Under the pieces are notes generated by a model. The model saw nothing but the letters and a program-made list of their open reading frames with translations. It did not search any database and was not told where the DNA came from. Positions 13,014 to 24,441 of a stretch of DNA of 64,000 nucleotides are shown here, piece by piece; position 1 is the first letter of the stretch, and the number at the start of each line of letters is the position of its first letter. The stretch comes from Carnegiea gigantea (Eukaryota > Streptophyta > Magnoliopsida > Caryophyllales > Cactaceae), in NCBI GenBank assembly GCA_029747015.1, contig JAKOGI010002197.1, positions 21,001 to 85,000 on the forward strand. Direction: 5' to 3'. The position numbers and the translations under genes were made by a program.

Positions 13014-14611
13014 TGTTGAATTCCAAGAGTACACAACCACAAGAGGGGGGGTGAGTTGTGGTGGCCGATTTTTGCCAAATAACTGACAAACAGCCATAGC
13101 ACTTGATTGCAGAGACTGTTCATAAATCACAAACAACCTTAAGCCTTGTTTGTAGCGGTTGTTCCCAATTGGTTCAGTAGGGAAATTCAAAGTAATAAAT
13201 GCGAAAATAAAGCACGCACAATTTTTACATGGAAAACACCTCTAGCCCAACTGAGGTGTAAAAAACCACGACCTACCTCGTGTAGGATTTAACCACTTCA
13301 CTAACGGGCTGAACACGTTACAAAAGTAACACTCCTTGTTACAACTTGTAACCCACGTAACCTTCTTCCCTAAGACAGGTTACACCACGTCCAATCGCAC
13401 TATATTGGACACGTCCAAAGTCCACTCGACTATGGACACACTCACTCACTTTCTGATCTGAGAACAGGAGTACAAAACACCTTACTGGGGTGCTTCTGAC
13501 TTAAGCAGATGTAAGGTACACTGAAGTCCTAGTATGCCAATAGTTTTGAAAGCTCAATTTTTGCACAATCTTGTCACGGTTTTTTTCTTTTGAAATGAAG
13601 CTTTAGAAAGCTCTCAATGCTCTGTGAAAAACCGATTTTTCCCTTGTGTATCTCTTCCGAAAGGAGTGAAAAGATTTTCTTATTTAAGCAAGCAAACCCA
13701 ACGGCTAACTCCTTCAAAAAGGATAGAAAAATCTTCTGATTTTAGCAGCTTAGGAGATTTCTTCAGATTTCCAACGGCTAGGAACAAAGAAGATAAGATT
13801 CTCCTAAAATATAGGGATTTGATACTCACGGGATAAAAACTGATTTAGCCACTTAATATAGCCGTGTAATTTAGCCCAAAAAAAAGGATAAAAATCTTGG
13901 TTTCAAAATTTGAATCAATCATGGCCTAAAAATAAGGAATAAAGATTTTTCGGATTTTGAAAAAAAATCTCTAGCAAAAATAGTTTTGCAATCTGCTAAA
14001 TAAATAATAAATAATAATCTAATCAGCCTAGGATTTCATAAAAAGATTCTTAGAGCAGCCAGCCAACCAAAAGAAATTTTCAGGTAAAACGGATGTGGCC
14101 GCTGCAGTTTCAGGAACACCCTAGGCACCCTGTTTGCAGGGTTGTTTGGAAATGGTGTTCTGAAGCAAATGTCGAAAACCGTTTTAAGAAGTGTTAAATT
14201 GAGACTTTCAAGATTGGCATATTAACAAGAGTCTAAAAGATAAAAACTAAATCAAACCAAGACTTCTTGTTGTAAGAATCGGTCATCTTATCAAGAATGG
14301 ATGTGCAACTCCAAACACCTTGGTCACCTTGATTACTCGGGTGATCTTATATAGCTGAATGTAGGAACTTAGTCTTTAAGACTTAGTTAGCTGTCGTCGA
14401 GATTTGCTGTGTGCTGATCTTTGTGTCACTGAAGCTTGAAACCTGTTCTTAAAACTTGTTCTCAACATTTAGTAGACAGAATAGGTAAGTAGGATCAATA
14501 CAAATAACTGTGTAGGACCTGTTTGGAGACCTTGTTTGGAACAACATTGCTCAAGCAAATATGCTACACTTCGATTTGTTATCATCAAAACTTTATACAG
14601 TTAGTTCAACA
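13014..14611 (-). repeat. Copia (SIRE-type) 3' LTR
   Basis: 1598 bp on the plus strand from TGTTGAATTCC to TTCAACA. Relative to the minus-strand element this is the downstream LTR. It aligns end to end with 22226-23826. Confidence 0.93.
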
Positions 14612-14625
14612 ATTTCCCCCTTTTT
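14612..14625 (-). other. Polypurine tract of the minus-strand copia element
   Basis: Read on the minus strand, TCAAAAAGGGGGAAAT lies immediately upstream of the 3' LTR, at the expected plus-strand primer position. Confidence 0.8.
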
Positions 14626-15018
14626 GATGATGACAAACCAAGTGACCATATTGACAAGAAAAAGATTTTATTTTCATAAGTGCCTTTGTAAGTGACTGTG
14701 ACTTGAGTGCTAATATATATCCACACAGGTGTTAGGTCAGTCAAGTCAAAAAACATATATAAGTATAAAGACTAATGACTCAACCGTTCAACTCAACCTA
14801 GGTCAATGGCCCACTTATCTTCCCCTTTTGGCATCATTAAAAAGGCACAAACAACAGTCAGAACATGGTGTGTGCAAGGGAATCACATAAGACATAGCAA
14901 GAGATAAGCAAGATATAACAGAACCAGATATGTCATTGAAAGTCCGGAAGGAAACACAGAAAGAGACGGGGAAGAGAACTCTAGGAAACATCCGATGAGA
15001 ACAGGTTACAAGGGGTGA

Positions 15019-17175
15019 TTATGGCTGCGGAGGAGGGAGTTTGGTAGCGAGGGAGGAGAGAAGGGCAAGGAGATCTTCATGACGCTTGGCAAATAGCGCC
15101 TTCTCTTCTTCCAGGGCAGCCTTGACGGCTGTGAGCTCATCCTTGAGGCAGGAGTTATCCTCTAAAACAGCCTCAACCCTGACTGATGACCTCCTAGAAA
15201 CAGGAGGTCTGGGTGTTCGGTTCCCCTGTTTAGAGACTGAGCCCTCAGCCAGAGTATATCCACACCCCATGAGGGTGTCACTCCCTATCTCATCAATCAC
15301 TTGAGCAGCCACCCTCCTTTTGAGCTCTATCCCAAAGTGCTCAAAAACCCTCGTCAGTAGAAAACCATACCCAAGATCATGTGCCCGGGTGGTGTTTGCA
15401 ATACGCCCAATATGGCGGATCATAAGAACAGGAAGGTTGATGGGTTCCTCCCTATCCAAAAGATCCACCAGGCACTGATCAAGAGCATCAGCCTGGTTTC
15501 TACCTTGACCTCTTGGGATGATGTTCTTTATGACAAACATAAAGAGCAGTTGGTGCAGAGAGGTCATCTCACCCTTCTTCACGGATGTGGGTGTTTGCAG
15601 GCCCTGGTTTTGACTCAACCGCTGTGAAAGCTCCAGCAGCCTGGCTGTCCCTAGGACAGACTTATCCACCCTCACATACACATCAAAGCCAAGTGAGGGA
15701 ACACCCAAAATCGTACCCAGAGTTTGTGCATCAAATTGCACCTGTGTATCACCAATTTTACTTGTCACCACCCCTTCGGTGACGGCACAATTTGCATAGA
15801 ACTCAGCCAATTCTGGTACAGAACACCCCAGCTGGGTGTTCGTGAAGAGGTCTAGCCAGTTCTGGGCACGCAGCTTCTGTAGGAACACCCCCAATCCCTA
15901 TTCCTCGAAAAATTGAACTCTCACTATCTTCCCCCTAACTACATTGCGCTTAAGCAAATGCGCAATCTTGGTAGAAACAGGAGAGGCAGTAGACTTTTTG
16001 GCTCTTTTGGGGGGAGGAACAGAAGAAGCAGTCTCGGGTTTAGCTGATTTTGAGACTGGAGCAGTAGAGGTAGTCTTAGGTGTAGCTGATTTGGAGAGAG
16101 AAGAGGTGAAGGTCTTTCTCTTGGGAGGTGCTGTTGGAGGAGAAGACCTAATGGCAGGGAGAGTGGTTTTCTTAGGAGGAACTTGTTCTTCGGAGGACTC
16201 GGAGAACACCGAGGTCCCCTATTTAAAGGGGGTGTTCTTAGAATCAGAATCCGAGAATCCCGCAGAAGAAGAAGAGGAAGAAATTTCCTCAATGACTGGA
16301 GTGGAGGATTTTGTGGTTCTAGGAGAGGAGTAGAAGGCAATTCTTGCAGATTTGCGCGTGGGCTTAGCAGATTTTGGAGGAGAGGGGGCTAAGGCTTTTG
16401 AGGGTTGAGGCCTTGTTTGTGGCCTTGATCTAGGCATTCTGCTACACCTAGCCACCATCTTAACCCTTTTTCTTTTCTCTTCGTTTTGGAAGACCGGAGT
16501 CACTGATTCGGTTGCTGCAGGGAGGATGTCCATGCCACTACTTCCCCCTGCCTCAAGAGACTGCTCAGCCGAGTCTCTTTGAAGGCCAACTCCCAAATCG
16601 TCCTTAAACACATCCTCATAGGACTCAGACCCTATTTCGGGTACTGTTTCTTTTTCAGGAAACAGCCCGAAAGAACAGGGCTCAGAGAAATCAAAGAAAC
16701 CAACATGGGACTCGAAGGCTTTATCTTGGGACCCAAGATTGCCACCAATTTCCTCAGTTGAAGCAAAGTTCTTTTCAGTGAGGGGATAAACAGTCGATCC
16801 CTCAAACACCACCAATTCCCAACCAAAATGGTAGGGAATATCTTTCAAACCCAAGCCCACTGATTTCAGGTCGACACTCTTCAAAAATCCAAAAGGTTTG
16901 AAGCTAATTGGGCGAGGAGGAGTGGAAGGTTTACCTCCTAGAATCGCCATTAAAAACGGCGAGAAAGCAACAGGGGCAAGACCTGTTCGTGAGGCTGGTG
17001 CGGGTGCCCTGCTACCCTGAGATTTTGAACCAGAACTTCCAGAGCCGTTGAAGAAAGCCATTTGAGCAAGAGTTGGAGAGAGATTAGGGTTTGAGTGAAA
17101 GGAAATTGTCGGGTATTCGAGAGAGAGAGAGAGAGAGGTAAATATTTGGAGATTTAAAGAGAAATAGCATGCCAA
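15019..17175 (-). pseudogene. Extra (env-position) gene of the SIRE-type element with a putative plant-transposon domain; two in-frame stops
   Basis: One reading frame is cut by TAG codons at 16221-16219 and 15900-15898; the three pieces (17175-16219, 16209-15898, 15894-15019) are in the same frame. The first part has a Ser/Gly-rich start, a middle rich in aromatic and acidic residues, and a basic stretch (KRKRVKMVARC onward, many Arg/Pro/Lys) that could be a nuclear localisation or nucleic-acid-binding segment. The second part is Pro/Ser/Lys-rich, low complexity. The third part contains ELAEFYANC, VQFDAQTLGTILGVP and LMIRHIGRIA. These resemble the putative plant transposon protein domain (Pfam Transposase_32 type), known from extra ORFs of large plant retrotransposons. 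It ends in a probable coiled coil (DELTAVKAALEEEKALF). I see no signal peptide or clear membrane segment, so an envelope role is not supported. The 15019-14626 stretch after it is non-coding. Confidence 0.65.
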
Positions 17176-17502
17176 ATCTTTAAAGATTTACCCGTTACAA
17201 CGGGTAGATCATTACTAGCCGCCCGCGCATGCCTCGGGAAGGAGGAAAATTTAAAGGCTAGACATAACTTGTTTCACATACTAACAATCAAGGAGCGTAC
17301 CTGTTCTTACTGCTTGTTCTTGAATACGAATCATCGGTAACAAGAGTAACAAGCCCAATCATGTTGGCTTTTAACACGCATCCGCATTCTGCAATCTATA
17401 TATATATATTCAAATAGCACAAAGATTCGACTGCAAACATTGCTATGGACAAATTGCGTCTGCAGCATATAAGAGTTGCGAACAGGGGGAGAGAACAGTT
17501 TC

Positions 17503-18888
17503 TTAGGTTGTTTTCACCAAACCTACTTCAAGTCTATTTCTCTCAAATTGATCTCTACCTAGTGCCTTAGTGAATATATCAGCAATTTGATTTTCTGTGG
17601 TACAAAAATTCATTGAAATCAAACCCTTTTCAACATTATCTCTCAAGAAATGATGTCGAATGTCAATATGTTTTGTTCTTTTATGTTGACACGGATTTTT
17701 GGCAATGTTAATTGCACTAGTGTTATCACAAAAGATAGGAATGCATCCAGTGTCAACACAAAAGTCCTTGAGTTGTTGTCTTATCCACAGCAATTGAGCA
17801 CAACATGAAGCAGCTGCAACATATTCAGCTTCTGCTGTGGACATGGCAACTGAATGTTGTTTCTTGGTTGCCCAAGATACCAAACAAGGTCCAAGGAAAT
17901 GAGCCATACCTGAGGTGCTTTTCCTATCAACCAAGAATCCTGTATAGTCAGCATCAGCATATCCAACAAGATCAAAATTGCAACCTCTAGGATACCATAG
18001 AGCTAAATCAGGTGTATGCTTTAAATATCTTAGTATCCGTTTAACAGCCTTAAGATGAGTCTCTTTAGGGCAAGACTGAAAACGGGCACATAAACCAATA
18101 CTGAAAACAATGTCGGGCCTACTAGCAGTAAGGTATAAGAGTGACCCTATCATGCTCCTATAGATTTTCTCCTCAACTGAGGGACTCCCATCATCCATTA
18201 CCAACCTCGTAGAAGGAGAAATGAGAGTATCAATGGGCTTGGCCGACTCCATCCCAAAACGCTTAAGTAGTTCCTTAATATACTTTTGTTGATGGATCAT
18301 GGTGCCGTTTGAAGTTTGCTTGATCTGTAAGCCTAAGAAGAAATTAAGCTCACCCATCATGCTCATTTCAAACTCACTCCTCATCATCTTTGAAAATTCA
18401 TTGCATAAATCATGATGAGTTGCCCCAAATATGATGTCATCAACATATACTTGGACAATCAACAGATGTTCCCCCTTAGTTTTTAGAAACAAGGTATTAT
18501 CTACCTTGCCTCTTCTAAAATCGTTTTCAAGTAAAAAGCTTGACAATCGTTCATACCAAGCTCTAGGAGCTTGTTTTAGACCATAAAGAGCTTTGTCAAG
18601 TTGAAAAACATGATCAGGAAATTCAATGTTTTCGAAACCAGGGGGTTGTTTGACATACACCTCTTCCTTAAGGTATCCATTTAGAAATGCACTTTTCACG
18701 TCCATTTGATATAGCTTGATCTCCATATGGGCTGCAAAGGCTATTAGGATACGAATAGCCTCAATTCTAGCAACTGGTGCAAAGGTTTCTTCGTAATCAA
18801 TCCCTTCTTCCTGATTGTACCCTTGAACCACCAGCCGTGCCTTGTTTCTGGTGACTGTTCCTGACTCATCAAGTTTGTTTCGGAACAC
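17503..18888 (-). pseudogene. Copia reverse transcriptase and RNase H, 3' part of pol
   Basis: An open frame of about 460 codons starts just after a broken point. It contains the copia RT landmarks [25 protein letters not shown] and the catalytic box YVDDIIFG, then [16 protein letters not shown]. The RNase H part has [29 protein letters not shown] and FCDNTSAI, and the region ends with the conserved [11 protein letters not shown]. The frame continues upstream into the integrase piece, but an in-frame TAG at 18939-18937, at a position where related elements have tryptophan, interrupts it. Between its stop and the extra gene (17502-17176) lies about 330 bp without coding signal, including a short TATATA run. 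Confidence 0.9.
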
Positions 18889-18936
18889 CCACTTGGTTCC
18901 AATGATTATTCTATCTGCAGGTCGAGGTACAAGGTG

Positions 18937-19743
18937 CTATACTTTGTTCCTTTCAAATTGATGAAGTTCTTCTTGCATTGCTGTGACCCAATCTGAATCT
19001 GCAAGAGCTTGTCTATCTTGGAGCAACACTTCTTTTCGAACAAGACCTAATTCAAATTCTTCCTCCTGTGCATCATTCTCACTCAACGAGTTAGATTCAT
19101 CAAAAAGCACATGCACACTTTCCTCAACACATAAGGTTCTTTTGTTAAACACTTTGTAAGCCTTACTATGAGAGGAGTAGCCAAGAAATATTGCCTCATC
19201 ACTCCTAGGATCAAACTTTCCTAAGGCATCCTTCCCATTATTATGCACAAAACACCTACAACCAAATGTTCTCAGGTGCGTAATGTTGGGTTTTCTGCCT
19301 TTGAAAAGTTCATAAGGAGTTTTGTTCAAAATAGGTCTGATCATGCATCTATTTATAATGTAACATGAGGTGTTCAATGCTTCTGCCCAGAAATTCCTAG
19401 GAAGACCACTAGCAATAAGCATTGTTCTAGTCATGTCTTCTAGGGTGCAATTTTTGCGCTCAACCACCCCATTTTGTTGGGGTGTTCTTGGAGCTGAGAA
19501 GTTATGATCAACATTATGTTCATTACAATAGTTAATAAAACTTGTGTTTTCAAATTCAGTACCATGATCAGATCTCAAGCTAACTAAAGAGTGTCCTACT
19601 CTCTTTTCAACCTTTTTGAGAAAGGCAATAAAATTCTCAAAGGTTTCATCCTTGGATGCCAAAAACAAGGTCCAAGTAAATCGAGAGTAATCATCCACTA
19701 CAACAAGCACATACCTCTTCCCACCTCTACTTGCTATCCTCAT
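18937..19743 (-). pseudogene. Copia integrase core, middle part of pol
   Basis: About 268 codons carry the integrase catalytic triad in the D,D-35-E order: VVVDDYSRFTW, SLRSDHGTEF and PQQNGVVERKN. They are followed by the copia C-terminal features NFWAEALNTSCYIINRC, GRKPNITHLRTFGCRCF and AIFLGYSSHSKAYKVFN. The domain begins in a different frame from the protease piece before it; the shift lies around 19790, where about 18 coding residues precede the first methionine of this frame. The 3' end meets the TAG shared with the RT piece. Confidence 0.9.
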
Positions 19744-19790
19744 AGGACCACACAGATCAATGTGTAATAATTCTAGAGGTCGGGTAGTGC

Positions 19791-20429
19791 TTACACACTT
19801 TTCGATTTAAAAGAGGATCTGACTTGTTTGCCTTTTGCACAAGCTTCACATACCTTGTCATCATTAAATTTGATGGAAGGTAGTCCAACAACTAGGTCTT
19901 TAAAAACAAGTTTGTTCAGAAGAGATAGACTTGCATGACCTAGTCTCTTGTGCCAGAGCATTACATCATCATTTAAGGCACTCAAACACGTCAGATTGTT
20001 TTGGGGAAGTGTGGAAATACATACTTTGTAAATATTTTTATGTCGCTTCCCCCTTAATACGACATCTCCTGTGTTTAAGTTTACAACCAAGCAACGTGTT
20101 GATGAGAACACTACTAGGTTGTTTTTATCACACAGTTGGGACACACTAAGTAAATTATGCTTCAAACCATCAACTAAGTATACATTTTCAATCAAGTGGG
20201 AGTGGGACTCACCAATCTTACCTATACTGACAATTATCCCAGACTTGCCGTTTCCAAATGCCACACTCCCACCATCCGAAGCTGTAAGTGAGAGAAAGTT
20301 GGATTTTTCACATGTCATATGCCTCGAACACCCACTATCAACATACCACAGCTGCTTGTTTTCAAGGTTGTTCCCTAGGCTGTTTGCTGGGTTGTTTGCT
20401 GGGTTGTTCTCTCTCACTTCAGCCTGCAA
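19791..20429 (-). pseudogene. Copia protease and integrase zinc-finger region
   Basis: The aspartic protease signature appears as WYVDSGCSRHMT near the N-terminus (about residue 28), followed by FGNGKSGIIVSIGKI and the LKHNLLSVSQLCD segment. The C-terminal part has the gag-pre-integrase/HHCC motif WHKRLGHASLSLLNKL with the later CEACAKGKQ. A TGA at 20438-20436 separates it, in the same frame, from the upstream zinc-finger piece, and a frameshift near 19790 ends it. The start given is only the first methionine after the stop. Confidence 0.88.
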
Positions 20430-20435
20430 AACAAA

Positions 20436-20720
20436 TCAAGGGTTAGTTTTGGGAACCCAGATCCACTTGGGTCCCATTCTTTTAGACAGATAAATCTCAT
20501 CTTTCCTAATCCAGATTTGTTTTACATAACCTTCATTTCTTTTAATGGCATACCTTCTTGAAGGACAAGTGTATCGATAGTGACCCGTTTTGCTGCAGTG
20601 AAAGCAAACAATGTTTTCAGGTAATCCAACATACTTTCTGTTTGCAGAGTAAACAGTTTGTTTGGGCTTAAATCCTAGTCCTCTTTTGTTTTGGCTGTGA
20701 TGAGTGTTTAGCCACTCCAA
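20436..20720 (-). pseudogene. Second CCHC zinc knuckle region of the copia polyprotein
   Basis: The CCHC knuckle CFHCSKTGHYRYTC is present around residues 39-52, followed by the IWIRKDEIYLSKRMGPKWIWVPK stretch (given in part) typical of SIRE-type polyproteins just ahead of the protease. It is in frame with the protease piece but cut from it by TGA. Upstream (20721-20851) coding sequence can be followed in another frame with a TAG near 20741, so the gag-to-protease link is broken more than once. Confidence 0.75.
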
Positions 20721-20851
20721 TACTCTTGAGGACTTGTTCTAACGCTTGGTTGTGACAAGCTTGGTTTCCAGTTTTTCTATATTAGCATGCAAGCTCTTGT
20801 TCTCTTCGAGCAAGGACTCAACCATTCCTTCCACCTCAAGGAGTTTTTCCT

Positions 20852-22174
20852 CTACTCGAGAATAATCTCCCTTTTTATAAAGAGGTTTTCCTTGAGCATG
20901 TTAATATTTTCATGTAAGCCCAGTTTTTCATTTTTAAGGGTCTCATTTTCAAGTTCTAGGTCTCGGACATCTCTTTTCAATTCTGCACAGGTATCCATCA
21001 ATGAATACAACAATTCTTTAAGAGTTGCCTTATTGAGACCACGTACTTTGTTCTTGAGATTAGTAAGGCTGTTTGTTGACTCATCATCTGAATCCGTGTC
21101 ACTTTGTGCCATGAGAGTTACAGCACCTTCATCAGTTTCAGACTCTTCTTCATCTTCAGAGGAGTCACCCCAGGCAGCCAGCATTGCTTTCGAGAATCGT
21201 TTCCCAGAACTGTTTGCAGCTTGTTTTCTACCTTGTTTCCTGGGGTGTTTGTGCTCTTGCTCTTCTCGAAGTAAGGGACAGTTTTTCACTATGTGGTCTG
21301 TTTTGCCACATTTGAAACACCCAGTAAACTGTTCTCGGGGGGTGTTTCTGGTTTTGTTGAAATCCTTCCTTTTGTTGTTTTCTTTAACTTTCTTGAAGAA
21401 TTTCTTGAACTTTCGAGTCATCATAGCCATCTCTTCTTCCTCAAGATCAAAATCATCATCTTCTTGTGCTTTTAAGGCAAGTCCTCGATCTTTCTTCATC
21501 TCCTCTTTCTGTTGAGAATTTTTTCTCAGTTCGTATGTTTGGAGATTACCAATCAACTCGTCTAGGGTGATCTTGTTCATGTCTTTGGCTTCTTGGATGG
21601 CTGTTACCTTGGCTTCCCATGATCGAGGCAAAATCCTTAGAATTTTCCTTACCAACTCTTCAGTGGTGAAGGATTTTCCCAGGGATTTTAACTCGTTTGT
21701 TATGTGAGTGAAGCGGGTATACATATCCATCACATTCTCACGATCACCCATATCAAACAACTCGTATTGTCTCATGAGTAACTCAATGCGTGATTGTTTG
21801 ACTTGACTTGTTCCTTCATGAGCTACTTGTAAAGCATTCCATATTTCTTGAGCTGACTCACATTCTGAGATGCGAGTATATTCATCGGGTCCTAGGCCAA
21901 AATAGAGAAGTTTCTTGGCCTTGGCATTCTTTTCCATTTTCTTGTAATCCTCAGCATCATATTCAGTAGGATCTTTGGGAACCTTTTTTCCATCTTCAAG
22001 AACTTTCGTGGGAACAAGGGGTCCGTTCTTGATGAGCATCCATAACTCGTAATCCTCTGCTTGTATGTAGTTCTCCATCCTGTTTTTCCACCAACTATAG
22101 TGTTGGCCATTGAAGTAAGGAGGTCGAGTAATGGATTGACCCTCAAGTATTCCTTGTGGTGCACTCATCTTCAC
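20852..22174 (-). CDS. gag: Copia gag (capsid/nucleocapsid), SIRE-type
   Basis: About 440 residues, the longest intact frame of this element. The capsid part begins RPPYFNGQHYSWWKNRMENY and contains SAQEIWNALQVAHEGTSQVKQSR, LFDMGDRENVMDMYTRFTHI and LVRKILRILPRSWEAKVTAI (each given in part), all characteristic of plant copia gag of the retrotran_gag/UBN2 group. A CCHC zinc knuckle, CFKCGKTDHIVKNC, lies near residue 286. It is followed by an acidic, serine-rich stretch and a C-terminal probable coiled coil (LKRDVRDLELENETLKNEK). The gene starts only about 40 bp after the primer site. The coding region probably continued past the present stop: similar sequence continues in another frame after 20852. 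Methionine 1 or 3 could be the start. Confidence 0.85.
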   Translation of the reverse strand: MKMSAPQGILEGQSITRPPYFNGQHYSWWKNRMENYIQAEDYELWMLIKNGPLVPTKVLEDGKKVPKDPTEYDAEDYKKMEKNAKAKKLLYFGLGPDEYTRISECESAQEIWNALQVAHEGTSQVKQSRIELLMRQYELFDMGDRENVMDMYTRFTHITNELKSLGKSFTTEELVRKILRILPRSWEAKVTAIQEAKDMNKITLDELIGNLQTYELRKNSQQKEEMKKDRGLALKAQEDDDFDLEEEEMAMMTRKFKKFFKKVKENNKRKDFNKTRNTPREQFTGCFKCGKTDHIVKNCPLLREEQEHKHPRKQGRKQAANSSGKRFSKAMLAAWGDSSEDEEESETDEGAVTLMAQSDTDSDDESTNSLTNLKNKVRGLNKATLKELLYSLMDTCAELKRDVRDLELENETLKNEKLGLHENINMLKENLFIKREIILE

Positions 22175-22211
22175 GGATCTCTCAAGGTGTTAGCCTTTTG
22201 AAAGAGAACCT

Positions 22212-22223
22212 GCTCTGATACCA
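22212..22223 (-). other. Primer-binding site of the minus-strand copia element
   Basis: On the minus strand TGGTATCAGAGC lies two bases inside the 5' LTR. It is complementary to the 3' end of plant initiator tRNA-Met, the usual primer of plant copia elements. Confidence 0.92.
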
Positions 22224-22225
22224 CT

Positions 22226-23826
22226 TGTTGAATTCCAAGAGTACACAACCACAAGAGGGGGGTGAATTGTGGTGGCCGATTTTCGCCAAATAACTGACAA
22301 ACAGCCGTAGCACTTGATTGCAGAGACTGTTCGTAAATCACAAACAACCTTAAGCCTTGTTTGTAGCGGTTGTTCCCAATTGGTTCAGTAGCGAAATTCA
22401 AAGTAATAAATGCGGAAATAAAGCACACACAATTTTTACGTGGAAAACACCTTCTAGCCCAACTGAGGTGTAAAAAACCACGACCTACCTCGTGTAGGAT
22501 TTAACCACTTCACTAACGGGCTGAACACGTTACAAAAGTAGCACTCCTTGTTACAACTTGTAACCCACGTAACTTTCTTCCCTAAGACAGGTTACACCAT
22601 GTCCAATCGCACTATATTGGACACGTCCAAAGTCCACTCGACTATGGACACACTCACTCACTTTCTGATCTTAGAACAGGAGTACAAAACACCTTACTGG
22701 GGTGCTTCTGACTTAAGCAGATGTAAGGTACACTGAAGTCCTAGTATGCCAATAGTTTTGAAAGCTCAATTTTTGCACAATCTTGTCACGGTTTTTTTCT
22801 TTTGAAATGAAGCTTTAGAAAGCTCTCAATGCTCTGTGAAAAACCGATTTTTCCCTTGTGTATCTCTTCCGAAAGGAGTGAAAAGATTTTCTTATTTAAG
22901 CAAGCAAACCCAACGGCTAACTCCTTCAAAAAGGATAGAAAAATCTTCTGATTTTAGCAGCTTAGGAGATTTCTTCAGATTTCCAATGGCTAGGAACAAA
23001 GAAGATAAGATTCTCCTAAAATATAGGGATTTGATACTCACGGGATAAAAACTGATTTAGCCACTTAATATAGCCGTGTAATTTAGCCCAAAAAAAAAAG
23101 GATAAAAATCTTGGTTTCAAAATTTGAATCAATCATGGCCTAAAAATAAGGAATAAAGATTTTTCGGATTTTGAAAAAAAAATCTCTAGCAAAAATAGTT
23201 TTGCAATCTGCTAAATAAATAATAAATAATAATCTAATCAGCCTAGGATTTCATAAAAAGATTCTTAGAGCAGCCAGCCAACCAAAAGAAATTTTTAGGT
23301 AAAACGGATGTGGCCGCTGCAGTTTCAGGAACACCCTAGGCACCCTGTTTGCAAAGTTGTTTGGAAATGGTGTTCTGAAGCAAATGTCGAAAACCGTTTT
23401 AAGAAGTGTAAAATTGAGACTTTCAAGATTGGCATATTAACAAGAGTCTAAAAGATAAAAACTAAACCAAACCAAGGCTTCTTGTTGTAAGAATCAGTCA
23501 TCTTGTCAAGAATGGATGTGCAACTCCAAACACCTTGGTCACCTTGATTACTCGGGTGATCTTGTATCGCTGAATGTAGGAACTTAGTCTTTAAGACTTA
23601 GTCAACTGTTGTCGAGATTTGTTGTGTGTTGATCTTTGTGTCACTGAAACTTGGAACCTGTTCTTAAAACTTGTTCTCAACATTTAGTAGACAGAATAGG
23701 TAAGTAGGATCAATACAAACAACTGTGTAGGACATGTTTGGAGAGCTTGTTTGGAACAACATTACTCAAGCAAGTATGCTACACTTGGATTTGTTATCAT
23801 CAAAACTTTATACAGTTAGTTCAACA
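22226..23826 (-). repeat. Copia (SIRE-type) 5' LTR
   Basis: 1601 bp, the upstream LTR of the minus-strand element. Differences from 13014-14611 are concentrated in the first 240 and last 250 bp of the plus-strand reading, and most are C/T or A/G. Confidence 0.93.
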
Positions 23827-23831
23827 GTAAT

Positions 23832-24441
23832 TGAGCCCAATACTTTGCAATTTGATGATAATATTCTTTCTATGGAATATGAATCTTTTTCATGTGAGTT
23901 TGATGTCAATGTGGGTTTGGATGTAGACCTTTGTGCCAAATATGAATCTTTTTCTTTTGACCCCATCCAACCTGACTTCCTTTTTGAATATTACAAGCCT
24001 GAATTTGTTGAGCCTGAGAATATTGCCACTAAGAAATTTGCTTTAGACCAGATTCGTGCACCTTTTGATAGTAACAGAATTGTGAAGTTCGCACCCACCA
24101 TTTTGCCCAAATTGATCTTTCATGATAACCTAATTTCTAGGTCAATGACCCACCAGCTGGCTAGTTTGCATTACATCTGTTTGTTTAATGTTTGGGACCA
24201 TACATTTGACAAGTTGAAAGGGGCCCTCACTTGTGCTGCATTGATAAGGTGGATGTACTTTACTTGGTGCCGACTTTCTTATTTCTTATGCGTTGATTTT
24301 ATTAAGAGTTGGGCTTCTGTATTTGACAAGCTACTTCGCGCTCTAATGAGTTTTGATTTAAGTAGCGATGTTTCATTCGATATGGAGTGGCTGATGCTCC
24401 ACATGCCTCTATCTAAGCAAATTTCTAGAGGCATAGTTTAG
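23832..24441 (+). pseudogene. Gag-like gene of array unit 3, 3' part
   Basis: This is the continuation of the frame cut at 13013. It stays open from the insertion point to the natural stop at 24441, about 200 codons, so this copy shows the full C-terminal sequence. It has a repeated EYESFS motif, YYKPEFVEPEN, RAPFDSNRIVKFAPTIL, WDHTFDKLKGALTC, then CVDFIKSWASVFDKLLRAL and MEWLMLHMPLSKQ. I recognise no domain. The conserved long frame suggests the ancestral protein was made. An apparent open frame upstream to 23734 runs through copia LTR sequence and is not part of the original gene. Confidence 0.6.

Larger units (their letters stand above)
13014..23826 (-). mobile_element. SIRE-type Ty1/copia retrotransposon, 10.8 kb, nested in array unit 3
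   Basis: It is flanked by LTRs of 1598 and 1601 bp and a perfect 5-bp duplication. On the minus strand the order is LTR, initiator tRNA-Met primer site (22223-22212), gag, protease, integrase, reverse transcriptase, RNase H, an extra gene in the env position, purine tract (14625-14612), LTR. Gene order INT before RT defines Ty1/copia. The long LTRs, the total length, the gag sequence style and the gene after pol fit the SIRE/Maximus lineage. The LTR pair shows roughly 35-40 differences by eye, mostly transitions, so the insertion is fairly young. Several stops and frameshifts show it is not autonomous now. Confidence 0.92.

Noticed and set aside
15944..16392. Plus-strand frames rich in Gly, Glu and Arg
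   Set aside because: They are antisense to the Pro/Ser/Lys-rich part of the env-position gene.
20787..21515. 242-codon plus-strand frame
   Set aside because: It is the antisense shadow of the copia gag gene.
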